The notes under the pieces: model-generated
Database searches by the model: none
What the model saw: only the letters and a program-made list of their open reading frames with translations
Told to the model about the DNA's origin: nothing
In this document: in pieces, positions 17,201 to 26,500 of the stretch
Layout of the letters: each line of letters begins with the position of its first letter
Numbering within the stretch: position 1 is the stretch's first letter
Assembly (NCBI GenBank): GCA_016710235.1
Contig: JADJLG010000001.1
Coordinates: 1,601,501 to 1,665,500, forward strand
Direction: 5' to 3'
DNA from: Saprospiraceae bacterium
GTDB taxonomy: Bacteria > Bacteroidota > Bacteroidia > Chitinophagales > Saprospiraceae
Length of the DNA stretch: 64,000 bases
Translations under genes and position numbers: made by a program

Positions 17201-20155
17201 ATGTATCTGTCTTGTCATAGTTACTATTCTTTGAGATATGGGACGATTCCGCCCGAAGACCTACCGCAGATAGCTGCTGACATGGGAATAGACCGTCTGT
17301 GCTTGGCTGACATCAACAATACTTCAGAGACATTTGCCTTCATTCGTGCATGCAGAAAGTGGAACATCCATCCGGTTTGTGGGGTTGACTTCAGGCAGGT
17401 GGATCCTGAGACTAAGAAGCTGGAGTTTCGTTATCTCGGCATTGCCCGCAACAACGAAGGGTGGAACGAGCTCTGTCGATATCTCAGCGAACACAGCTTA
17501 CATTCTCAGACGATGCCTTTGCTCGCTCCCGAATGGCGTCACTGTCATGTCGTCTACCGCAAACTGGTCAAGCCAATAGAGAGCTTCCTTCCCCACGAAT
17601 GGCTGGGTATAAGCCCGGGAGAAGTGCATAGCTTGTATCGTTCTCCGCTGCGTCAGCACCTCGACAAACTCGTGATCTATGCTCCCGTGACCTTTAGAGA
17701 TCAGGAGCATTATCGCTTGCACAAACTCCTCCGATGCATCGACCGCAACATCATACTCGGCAAACTGGAACCCGCAGATTATGCAGCCGAAGATGAGCAT
17801 TTTCGTCGACCGGATGACCTAGTCCGCGCATTTGAAAAATATCCGCAGATCATCGCCAATACCCGATCTGTTTTAGATTCTTGCACGCTCGACCTGCCTT
17901 CCGGAATGGACAACAATCGCATCAGTTTTACCGCCTCCGTATCGGATGATTACAAGTTGCTCAACAAGCTTGCCTTGCAGGGCTGCAGACGACGTTATGG
18001 CCCTACAAACGAAAAGGCTCTGGAGCGTGTGCGCAAGGAACTCCGTGTCATCCACAACCTCGGCTTTTCCTCTTATTTTCTCATCACCTGGGACATCGTC
18101 CGCTATGCCCAGAGCGCCGGTTATTATCACATCGGACGCGGCAGCGGCGCCAACAGTATTGTCGCTTTCTGCCTTTATATCACAGACGTGGACCCGCTTG
18201 AACTAGATCTTTATTTCGAGAGATTTATCAACCCACACAGAAGTTCCCCACCGGATTTCGATATCGATTTTTCCTGGAACGAACGCGATGATGTCACAGA
18301 GTACATTTTCGAACGATACGGTCGCGAACATACTGCTCTGCTTGCCACATACAACACTTTCAAGGGCAAATCCATCATCCGCGAACTGGGTAAAGTGCTC
18401 GGACTGCCCAAAGCCGACATCGACACGATCGTCGATCATCCCCTTGCTTCTGACAGACATCACCCCTATGCGCGACACATCTTCCGTTATGGCAAGCTGA
18501 TGGAGGGCTTTCCCAACTACCTCTCCATTCATGCAGGTGGAGTCCTGATCTCTGAGAAGCCATTGTTCTATCATACCGCTTTGCAACAAATGCCCAAGGG
18601 CTTTCCCATCGTCCATTTTGACATGTACGGTGCAGAAGATCTCGGTTTTCACAAGTACGACATCCTAAGCCAGCGTGGACTTGGACATATCAAAGATTCC
18701 GTAGATCTTATCCGCCAAAATCGCGGCCAACAGGTCAATATCCATGACATCATCCGCATCAAGTCAGATCCTCAGGTCAGAACACAACTCCGCAGTGGTC
18801 AGGCCATAGGCTGTTTTTATGTAGAATCACCCGCCATGCGTGGACTACTCACAAAGTTGCGATGTGACGACTACGTTCATCTGGTGGCCGCCAGCTCCAT
18901 CATCCGGCCCGGTGTAGCCAAGAGCGGAATGATGAGAGAGTACATTGAACGGTTCCACAATCAGGCAGAGATACGCTACCTCCATCCTGTATTTGAACAG
19001 CATCTCAGTGAGACCTATGGAGTCATGGTTTATCAAGAGGATGTGATGAAGATAGTCCATCATTTTGCGGGCCTTGACCTCGACGAAAGCGATGTACTGA
19101 GACGTATCATGACCGGCAAGAAGAAGTCATCTGACACCTTCCGCAATCTGATGGAGAAGTACTTCCGCAACTGCAAGGAGAGAGCTTACAGCGACGAACT
19201 GACGCAGGAGGTGTGGCGTCAGATAGAGAGCTTTAGCGGGTATTCGTTTTGCAAGGCACATTCGGCATCATTTGCAGTGGAGTCTTTCCAGAGCCTCTTC
19301 CTCAAGACCTATTATCCCCTGGAGTTTATGGTTGCGGTGATCAATAATTTTGGTGGCTTTTATCGTACAGAGGTGTATGTCCACGAAGCCCGGATGGCAG
19401 GCGCTACGATAGAAGCTCCTTGTGTCAATCATAGCAGATACCTGACCCATATCTATGATAAGACTATCTACCTCGGCTTTGTACATGTCTCCTCTCTGGA
19501 GGCCGACTTATCAAGGCAGATTGTGAGCGAGCGCGACAAGAGAGGACCTTTTGCGGGTCTCGAGGACTTTGTACAGCGCGTACGCATAGGACGCGAGCAG
19601 CTCAATTTGCTCGTACGCATAGGCGCCTTCCGTTTTACGGGAAGACACAAGTGCGAGATGATGTGGGAGAAAACCGCAGTGTTCGAACCCAAAACTCACT
19701 ATACGGCCTCCCGACCGATATTTGCCATTCCGGAAGACGAGTACCGATTGCCTTTGCTCGAAGATGGTAAGTATGACCAGGCTTTTGACGAGATCGAACT
19801 TCTGGGTTTTCCATTGTGCAGCCCGTTCGACTTACTCAAAGATAGCCTTCCGAGAAGTGTGCCCACAGCAAGGATGAAGGACTTCATAGGTCGCAAGGTC
19901 ACCATGCACGGCTATTACGTGACATATAAACCCGTCACTACGTCCAACCACAAGCACATGGCTTTCGGCACCTGGCTGGATCGCGAAGGCCGTTTTTTCG
20001 ACAGCACACATTTCCCCCAGTCCTTGCAAAAGTATCCATTACAAGGGCGCGGGGTTTACGAGCTGTACGGCATCATTACCGAAGATTTTGGTTTTCCCTC
20101 CATAGAAGTCACAGCTCACAAAAAGCTCCCTTACGTCAGCGACGAGAGATACTGA
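17201..20155 (+). CDS. dnaE2: DNA polymerase III alpha subunit, error-prone (DnaE2-like) class
   Basis: A C-family DNA polymerase of 984 residues, about 180 shorter than replicative DnaE and typical of the second, damage-tolerance class. It opens with an N-terminal PHP domain (C-H-S-Y-Y-S-L-R-Y-G-T); the first metal motif, normally H-x-H, reads S-C-H, consistent with lost proofreading. The palm has G-R-G-S-G-A-N-S-I-V near 310 and P-D-F-D-I-D-F at 351-357, supplying Asp354 and Asp356; the third catalytic Asp is probably D487 in H-K-Y-D-I-L. Fingers, a helix-hairpin-helix region and a C-terminal OB fold follow. DnaE2 is commonly encoded with ImuA/ImuB-type partners and LexA, but no such genes are adjacent here. 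Base composition is clearly more GC-rich than the neighbours, suggesting transfer or different codon selection. Confidence 0.85.
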   Translation: MYLSCHSYYSLRYGTIPPEDLPQIAADMGIDRLCLADINNTSETFAFIRACRKWNIHPVCGVDFRQVDPETKKLEFRYLGIARNNEGWNELCRYLSEHSLHSQTMPLLAPEWRHCHVVYRKLVKPIESFLPHEWLGISPGEVHSLYRSPLRQHLDKLVIYAPVTFRDQEHYRLHKLLRCIDRNIILGKLEPADYAAEDEHFRRPDDLVRAFEKYPQIIANTRSVLDSCTLDLPSGMDNNRISFTASVSDDYKLLNKLALQGCRRRYGPTNEKALERVRKELRVIHNLGFSSYFLITWDIVRYAQSAGYYHIGRGSGANSIVAFCLYITDVDPLELDLYFERFINPHRSSPPDFDIDFSWNERDDVTEYIFERYGREHTALLATYNTFKGKSIIRELGKVLGLPKADIDTIVDHPLASDRHHPYARHIFRYGKLMEGFPNYLSIHAGGVLISEKPLFYHTALQQMPKGFPIVHFDMYGAEDLGFHKYDILSQRGLGHIKDSVDLIRQNRGQQVNIHDIIRIKSDPQVRTQLRSGQAIGCFYVESPAMRGLLTKLRCDDYVHLVAASSIIRPGVAKSGMMREYIERFHNQAEIRYLHPVFEQHLSETYGVMVYQEDVMKIVHHFAGLDLDESDVLRRIMTGKKKSSDTFRNLMEKYFRNCKERAYSDELTQEVWRQIESFSGYSFCKAHSASFAVESFQSLFLKTYYPLEFMVAVINNFGGFYRTEVYVHEARMAGATIEAPCVNHSRYLTHIYDKTIYLGFVHVSSLEADLSRQIVSERDKRGPFAGLEDFVQRVRIGREQLNLLVRIGAFRFTGRHKCEMMWEKTAVFEPKTHYTASRPIFAIPEDEYRLPLLEDGKYDQAFDEIELLGFPLCSPFDLLKDSLPRSVPTARMKDFIGRKVTMHGYYVTYKPVTTSNHKHMAFGTWLDREGRFFDSTHFPQSLQKYPLQGRGVYELYGIITEDFGFPSIEVTAHKKLPYVSDERY

Positions 20156-20187
20156 CGCTGCCCTGAGCCAGAATCGATGAAATATCA

Positions 20188-20275
20188 GTGGGTGTGCCCC
20201 TTCGTCCCTGACGGAACGAGGGTCGCCGTGTACAGGGGTTCGCTTCGCTCCGTGCAAGCACCAAGCCCTTCCCAC
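20188..20275. other. GC-rich element with possible RNA structure
   Basis: About 88 bases starting GTGGGTGTGCCCC and ending GCCCTTCCCAC, so the ends can pair (GTGGG/CCCAC). The interior holds TTCGTCCCTGACGGAACGA, which folds as a hairpin, and GGTTCGCTTCGCTCCGTG. It resembles GC-rich elements I remember seeing after genes in many Bacteroidota, but I cannot name it. The rest of 20156-20507 shows no gene. Confidence 0.4.
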
Positions 20276-20507
20276 AGCTCACACGAATTTGAAGTCAATT
20301 TGGTTCGTAATAGATATTCAAAGTGAAATCCGGTTTGACTTTTATTCAGACCAATACAGCAGGAACCATTGCAGCAACACTTGGCTTTTTTAATAAAAAA
20401 CTACCTTGCATATCAGACATACCTGAAAGCGTTGAGTTTGCAAATAATTTGACTCGAATTAAAATTTCAACTTCAAAAATTGGCTTACAACAAGTTAATC
20501 CACCACA

Positions 20508-21524
20508 CTATCCCTTGAAAAAAAATGGAAAGCTGAACGTACCTTCATTCTCTATACACATGTGGAGCAAATATACTCCGGGATATAATTTGCCTATAAA
20601 AAGGCTTTCCCGTCCTTCTGCGGTAAAAGGATCTAAAGAAGCAGCGATTTTACCTGATAGATCGAGTATTTCAAGAGATTGAATCTTCCTGGCTTGATTT
20701 GAGTTGATATGCAATTCCTGCCCTGAAAAGTAAATGTCAAATTCAGGTATATAGCTCAATTTTTTCTGATCCGTGAAGACATCTTCCATCACTTGAACGC
20801 TTGTCTCATGATGCTCCAATCCGGCTTGTTCGATAACTGAATATTCAATACATGCTACTGGACAACTATGCCCTTTTGTAAGCCATTCATAAATGTCAAA
20901 ATCTCCCTTGACGATCAGGCGACCATTTTCATACAGTCGCTGTTTCATATGGGTTTTGACGCGAAGACAAGGCCGTTCAACACCTGGCCCGTATTTGACA
21001 TCCCCATAAGCATCTACATCACTGTTACTTTCGACAGTCAATAAGAGTTTGTCAGCAGCCGAGATAATGACTGTGTCCAAATCACCATAGCTATAGTTAT
21101 AGCGCAAAGGAAAAGCATAGACCAGAGCACCGTTGCCATAAAGCAAAGGACCGCTTTTGTCATAACTTCCGAGTTCATACAAGCCTTCGGCTGTATTAAG
21201 TGCAAAAGTCCAACTCGTGTCCTGATCCATCGTTCTGAATACAACGTTGGATGTTGGAAAATTACTGCTAAAGGTATATTTGCTCGGACTTTCGGTGTAT
21301 TCAATCGTTTTCTTGAGGGGAAGGTCTCCTAGAACGCTAAAATCCCAATAATGAGATGGTTTTATCAATTCGTTCAGCACGCTTACTTCGGGCTTTAAGC
21401 TCTTTCTAATCATTACCTCTCCTATGTTCGGACCGTCAGTAGAATCTATGACGATCTGTCCCAAACTGCGCTGCGATAATGTCATTAATGCAAAGCAACA
21501 TATCAAAATGATGATTCTTTTCAT
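20508..21524 (-). CDS. secreted protein with T9SS-type C-terminal domain
   Basis: The 338-residue product has a signal peptide (M-K-R-I-I-I-L-I-C-C-F-A-L-M ... S-L-G-Q) and a beta-rich mature part with repeated G-x-Y-x-x-x-x-K/R phrases. The last 75 residues look like a divergent T9SS sorting domain: S-L-E-I-L-D-L-S-G-K-I, then L-Y-P-G-V-Y-L-L-H-M. Many uncharacterised Bacteroidota secreted proteins share this layout; I recognise no catalytic motif. It is encoded convergently with the polymerase gene upstream and in the same direction as folB, about 65 bp apart. Confidence 0.78.
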   Translation of the reverse strand: MKRIIILICCFALMTLSQRSLGQIVIDSTDGPNIGEVMIRKSLKPEVSVLNELIKPSHYWDFSVLGDLPLKKTIEYTESPSKYTFSSNFPTSNVVFRTMDQDTSWTFALNTAEGLYELGSYDKSGPLLYGNGALVYAFPLRYNYSYGDLDTVIISAADKLLLTVESNSDVDAYGDVKYGPGVERPCLRVKTHMKQRLYENGRLIVKGDFDIYEWLTKGHSCPVACIEYSVIEQAGLEHHETSVQVMEDVFTDQKKLSYIPEFDIYFSGQELHINSNQARKIQSLEILDLSGKIAASLDPFTAEGRESLFIGKLYPGVYLLHMCIENEGTFSFPFFFKG

Positions 21525-21541
21525 ATCAGACTCCTCAGATA

Positions 21542-21549
21542 CAAAGCTA
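21542..21549 (-). promoter_or_regulatory. -7 promoter box (TAGCTTTG, reverse strand)
   Basis: TAnnTTTG match 17 bases before the ATG at 21524. Confidence 0.35.
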
Positions 21550-21590
21550 TAACGTTTGAACTAATCCGGATGCTCCAACATTGATCTTTC

Positions 21591-21953
21591 TTATTTTAAA
21601 CCTCCAAGACCTTCATAGCAGATGTCGAGTGAACCGTATGGCCCATGAAGTACAGGTGATTTCCTAATGCAAACCTTGCAATATTCAATCATAGGATAAC
21701 GATCACTCAAATATTCTTGAATGCGGATGACCAGGTTTTCCATCAAGCCCTCAGGAATTTTCATCTGAGCTCGTACATCTGCATAAACAGCGACATAATC
21801 TATGTATTCTTCCGGATGATCAGGATCAAAACTATACCTGATCCAAGTGGAAACCAGAAAATCTTGCTTTGTTTTGTTTTCGATTTCGTAGAGTCCGTGA
21901 CTCTCACGAAAACTCATGTCAATGATGTGAAGTGAGATTTGTTGACTTGCCAT
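21591..21953 (-). CDS. folB: dihydroneopterin aldolase
   Basis: FolB, which cleaves 7,8-dihydroneopterin to 6-hydroxymethyl-dihydropterin and glycolaldehyde in folate synthesis. The 120 residues from ATG 21953 match the family length. They show the short tunnelling-fold pattern: I-I-D-M-S-F-R-E-S-H-G-L-Y-E-I-E with the pterin-site Glu, D-Y-V-A-V-Y-A-D-V, E-N-L-V-I-R-I, and K-V-C-I-R-K-S-P-V-L with the catalytic Lys. The frame is open 25 codons further upstream, but that stretch lacks homology and contains the -7 promoter box at 21962-21969, so 21953 is the likely start. The enzyme acts on pterins related to those of QueD, but the two genes are not linked in an operon. Confidence 0.85.
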   Translation of the reverse strand: MASQQISLHIIDMSFRESHGLYEIENKTKQDFLVSTWIRYSFDPDHPEEYIDYVAVYADVRAQMKIPEGLMENLVIRIQEYLSDRYPMIEYCKVCIRKSPVLHGPYGSLDICYEGLGGLK

Positions 21954-21961
21954 AAATAAAG

Positions 21962-21969
21962 CAAATGTA
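21962..21969 (-). promoter_or_regulatory. -7 promoter box (TACATTTG) close to folB start
   Basis: TAnnTTTG match on the reverse strand ending eight bases before the folB ATG, implying a very short leader. Confidence 0.45.
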
Positions 21970-22012
21970 AATACAAGATGATCATGCGGTCTATCTTCTG
22001 CCTGATTTGACT

Positions 22013-22020
22013 TACTTTTG
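22013..22020 (+). promoter_or_regulatory. -7 promoter box (TACTTTTG) for acyl-CoA dehydrogenase
   Basis: TAnnTTTG match ending 20 bases before ATG 22041. With the reverse-strand box at 21962-21969 it forms a divergent promoter pair. Confidence 0.4.
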
Positions 22021-22040
22021 CCCCACAAAATCTAAATCTG

Positions 22041-23225
22041 ATGAAACACAGAGAAGATACTTACGAAGGACACGATTATTATGCGCTGAATCAACTGTTG
22101 TCAGAAGATCATCTGATGGCAAGACAAGCCGTCAGGGATTGGGTAAAGCGCGAAGTTAGTCCTATCATAGAAGATTACTCAGATAGGCACAGTTGCCCCA
22201 CTCACTTGTTCAAAGGGCTGGCAGATATTGGTGCTTTCGGGCCAAGCTTGCCTGTCAAGTACGGAGGTGGCGGCATGGATGAAATAGCATATGGTGTGAT
22301 CATGCAGGAGCTCGAAAGGGGCGATAGTGGTATCCGCTCAATGGCATCAGTTCAAGGCTCTCTCGTCATGTATCCCATATATAAGTACGCTTCCGAAGAA
22401 CAAAAATTGAAGTACCTACCCAAACTTGGATCGGGTGAATTTATAGGTTGTTTTGGCTTGACTGAACCAGATTTTGGCTCCAATCCGGCTGGAATGGTCA
22501 CTCGAGTTGTAGATGATGGAGACGCCTATGTCCTCAATGGTTCGAAGATGTGGATTACCAATTCGCCGGTCGCCGATCTGGCAGTGGTTTGGGCAAAAGA
22601 TGAACAAGGAGATATACTGGGAATGGTTGTAGAAAAAGATGCGAAAGGGTTTTCTGCTCCTGAAATCCACGGAAAATGGTCTTTGCGCGCTTCTATCACG
22701 GGTGAACTGGTTTTCGAGGACGTACGAGTTCCGAAATCTCAGGTATTCCCAAATGTAAAAGGTTTGAAAGGTCCCTTGTCCTGTCTTTCCAAGGCGCGCT
22801 ATGGCATCGCTTGGGGAGCTATTGGTGCAGCTCTGGATTGTTATGATTGCGCATTAAAGTATTCCAAAGAGCGGATTCAGTTTGGTAAACCCATTGGCGC
22901 ATTCCAGTTGACCCAGAAAAAACTGGCTGAAATGATTACAGAAATCACAAAGGCTCAGTTGCTGGCTTGGAGATTGGGGTCGCTAGCTAATAAATCCGAG
23001 GCGACACCTGCCCAGATTTCGATGGCAAAACGAAATAATGTCAACATGGCTCTCCAGATTGCCAGAGAAGCGCGACAGATTTTTGGTGGTATGGGCATCA
23101 CAAACGAATACCCAATCATGAGACATATGATGAATTTGGAAACAGTTCTCACCTACGAAGGTACACATGACATTCATTTACTCATAACAGGAATGGATGT
23201 GACAGGTTTTAATGCATTTCAATAG
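22041..23225 (+). CDS. acyl-CoA dehydrogenase, glutaryl-CoA dehydrogenase-like
   Basis: A 394-residue FAD-dependent acyl-CoA dehydrogenase. It resembles glutaryl-CoA dehydrogenase, which oxidises and decarboxylates glutaryl-CoA to crotonyl-CoA at the end of lysine and tryptophan breakdown. Support: G-I-R-S-M-A-S-V-Q-G-S-L-V-M-Y-P-I at about 96-112, containing the Arg expected to contact the substrate carboxylate; G-C-F-G-L-T-E-P-D-F-G-S-N-P for flavin contacts; W-I-T-N-S; G-I-A-W-G-A-I-G-A-A near 260; and T-Y-E-G-T-H-D-I-H near the C-terminus, whose Glu is the catalytic base. Electrons would pass to an electron-transfer flavoprotein encoded elsewhere. It faces folB across about 90 bp and is probably monocistronic. 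Other short-chain dehydrogenases of the same superfamily are less likely given the Arg motif. Confidence 0.88.
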   Translation: MKHREDTYEGHDYYALNQLLSEDHLMARQAVRDWVKREVSPIIEDYSDRHSCPTHLFKGLADIGAFGPSLPVKYGGGGMDEIAYGVIMQELERGDSGIRSMASVQGSLVMYPIYKYASEEQKLKYLPKLGSGEFIGCFGLTEPDFGSNPAGMVTRVVDDGDAYVLNGSKMWITNSPVADLAVVWAKDEQGDILGMVVEKDAKGFSAPEIHGKWSLRASITGELVFEDVRVPKSQVFPNVKGLKGPLSCLSKARYGIAWGAIGAALDCYDCALKYSKERIQFGKPIGAFQLTQKKLAEMITEITKAQLLAWRLGSLANKSEATPAQISMAKRNNVNMALQIAREARQIFGGMGITNEYPIMRHMMNLETVLTYEGTHDIHLLITGMDVTGFNAFQ

Positions 23226-23560
23226 TTCAAATTCGGGCAGCCCGGCTCATATTTCAACTTTTCTGAAATGTCGGGGAATCCATTTTAATAAAGATTGCAA
23301 GCAGTTAATTTTAATGTTTTGATTTTAGAAAATCTTTTTGGGTTTATCTTTTAATCCTTTCATTGAGTTTGGAATTTTCTGTAAGGAGAAATTTTTAAAT
23401 AAGGGTGTAACTATGCTTAATTTTCGTCCTGAAACAGGATTGCGTTGGATTGTTAGGCACTGAGCGGTATTTAACTACATTGCTTCCCGCATTTTTACAA
23501 AAACAAACCATAGCTGTTTTGCTTTACTCTATTTGATTCATGATCATTTAAACTGACTGT
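23226..23560. other. leader region upstream of metH without a recognised element
   Basis: 335 bases, AT-rich. A small hairpin CGGG-CAG-CCCG at 23234-23244 follows the preceding gene but has no T-run. I looked for a cobalamin or SAM riboswitch, given that metH follows, and did not recognise the conserved B12-box or SAM motifs. The region still seems long for a plain promoter. Confidence 0.4.
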
Positions 23561-26500
23561 ATGACTACCATCGACCTTCTTCGTGATTTAGCATCTCAAC
23601 GCATTTTGTTGCTGGATGGTGCGATGGGTTCTCTGATCCAACAGTATCAGTTGAAAGAGTATGATTTCAGAGGGGAGAGATGGAAAGAACATCCCCAGGA
23701 TCTCAAAGGGAATAACGACCTATTGTCTATCACCAGGCCGGACATTATTCTCTCTATCCATAAGAGATATTTAGAAGCTGGAGCAGACATTATTGAGACA
23801 AATACATTCAACGCCAATTCGATATCTCAGCTTGACTACAAACTCCAGGATTTGAGTTATGAAATGAACCTTTTCTCTGCTCAATTAGCCCGACAGGCCT
23901 GCAACGAATATAGACAAGAACATCCCGGAGAATTCAAATTTGTAGCGGGTGCACTCGGGCCTACCAACAGAACAGCATCTTTGTCCCCCGACGTGAACAG
24001 ACCTGGTTTTCGTTCTATTTATTTCGACGAACTCAAGATGGCATATAGAGAACAGGCTCGCGGTCTCATCGATGGCGGTGCAGATATACTACTGGTAGAA
24101 ACCATTTTTGATACGCTCAATGGTAAAGCAGCCCTTTACGCCATCGAAGAATTGCTGGAGGAGAGGCAGTTACGGATGCCGGTGATGATTTCCGGCACGA
24201 TCACCGATGCAAGTGGGAGAACGCTTTCCGGACAGACAGTAGAGGCTTTTTATGTGTCTATGAAACATGGAGAACTATTTTCTATCGGCCTCAATTGCGC
24301 GCTAGGAGCCAAAGAAATGATGCCTCACCTTCAATCGTTGTCGCGGATAGCAGACTGTCTCGTCAGTGCTTATCCAAATGCCGGACTTCCAAATGAATTG
24401 GGAGCATATGATCAGGGGCCGGAAGAAATGGAAACATTCATTCGCGATTTTGCTCAATCCTCCTATGTCAATATAGTCGGAGGATGTTGCGGAACCACAC
24501 CTGACCATATCCGTTGTATGAAACGCGCCATACAAGGCATTCCTCCCCGCAAGTGGTCCATTAACAAGCCTTCTCTCACGCAACTTTCGGGATTGGAATC
24601 TTTTAGTTTTCGCCCTGAGATCAAATTTGTCAACGTAGGTGAAAGGACTAATGTCACGGGTTCAAAGGCTTTCGCGCGTCACATCTTGGGTGGCAATATG
24701 GAAGAAGCTCTTAGCGTGGCCTTACAACAGGTAGAGGCAGGAGCACAAATCATTGATATCAATATGGACGAGGGTCTTCTGGATGGTGTCACAGCCATGC
24801 AGGATTTTTTGCATTTGATCAGCTCAGAACCCGATATCATCAAAGTCCCGGTGATGATTGACTCCTCAAAATGGGAAGTGATTGAAGCAGGACTGAAGTG
24901 CCTTCAAGGCAAATCTATAGTCAATTCAATTTCATTGAAAGAGGGAGAAGAACGCTTTGTGGACCAGGCGAAAAAAGTTCGCAGGTATGGCGCTGCAGTA
25001 GTGGTGATGGCCTTTGATGAAGCCGGGCAAGCGGATTCACTCCAGAGGAGAGTTGATATTTGTACACGGGCTTTCAAAATTTTAACGGAACAAGTGGGCT
25101 TTCCTCCCGAAGACATCATTTTTGATCCCAATATTTTTGCCGTAGCTACAGGTATAGAAGAACATAACGAATATGCCATCCAATTTATTGAGGCTACCAG
25201 TAGGATTAAAGCACTTTGTCCTGGTGTTAAGATAAGCGGTGGCGTCAGCAATCTATCTTTCTCATACAGGGGAAACGAAGTCATTCGCCAAGCCATGCAT
25301 TCGGCATTTTTGTATCATGCAATTCAAGCCGGAATGGATATGGGTATCGTCAATGCCGGACAAATTGAAGTATATGATCAAATTGATAAAGATCTGCTCA
25401 CATATGTCGAAGACGTCTTGTTTAATAGAAGACCTGATGCTACCGAAAGACTGACAGTTTATGCCGAATCCTTAAAAAATAAATCCGCTCAAAAAGCTGT
25501 TGCCAATCTGGAATGGAGGCAATCTCCCATAGAGTTTCGCATAAAACACGCATTGGTAAAAGGAATCTCAGAATATATTGTCGCAGATGTTGGCGAAGCT
25601 CTCAATCATTATGAGAGTCCGCTCCAAATTATTGAAGGGCCGTTGATGGATGGTATGAATGAGGTAGGAGATCTATTTGGCTCTGGTAAGATGTTTTTGC
25701 CTCAGGTAGTGAAGTCTGCGCGGGTCATGAAGCAAGCTGTAGCTTGGTTAACTCCACTTATGGAGCAAGAAAAGACAGGCCAGAACCGGAGCAAAGGAAA
25801 GATTCTACTGGCTACTGTCAAAGGTGATGTACATGATATTGGAAAAAACATTGTAGGCGTTGTTCTTTCCTGTAATAATTATGAGATAATTGATCTAGGT
25901 GTGATGGTGCCCTGCGATAAGATTCTGGATACCGCATTGGAAATTGGAGCAGATATAGTCGGTTTGAGTGGATTGATTACACCGAGTCTGGATGAAATGG
26001 TGTATGCAGCATCACAAATGCAGAAGAGAGAAATGAAAATTCCACTTTTGATTGGTGGCGCTACTACCTCAAAATTACATACAGCAATTAAAGTGGAAAA
26101 AGAATACCTACAACCTGTGGTTCATGTGCTGGATGCTTCTCGCGCCGTCGGTGTTGTTTCTGCGTTACTGAGCAAGGATGATGATCACAGGCAGAATTTT
26201 ATCAATTCTGTAAGGGAAGATTATGAAAGGGTAAGGGTACAAAGAGCCAACAGACAGTCACTGAAAAAGATGCTCGACCTGGAATCTGCACGGGCAAATG
26301 CATTCAAAACAAATTGGGCAGAGTACCTACCACCTGTACCTAAGCAGATTGGTGTTCAAGTAATTGAAAATATTGAGCTGGATACACTGGAAGCTTTTTT
26401 TGACTGGACTCCTTTTTTCCAGAGTTGGGAACTGGCAGGAAAATACCCGGAAATACTGGAAGATGCGGTTGTAGGAAAAGAAGCGAGATCTTTGCACGCT

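Noticed and set aside
20323..20682. Forward frame of 119 codons near the secreted protein at 20508-21524
   Set aside because: Half overlaps the sorting domain of the reverse-strand gene; GTG start, no domain, no promoter box.
23226..23560. Cobalamin or SAM riboswitch before metH
   Set aside because: The conserved B12-box and SAM aptamer sequences are not present as far as I can read.
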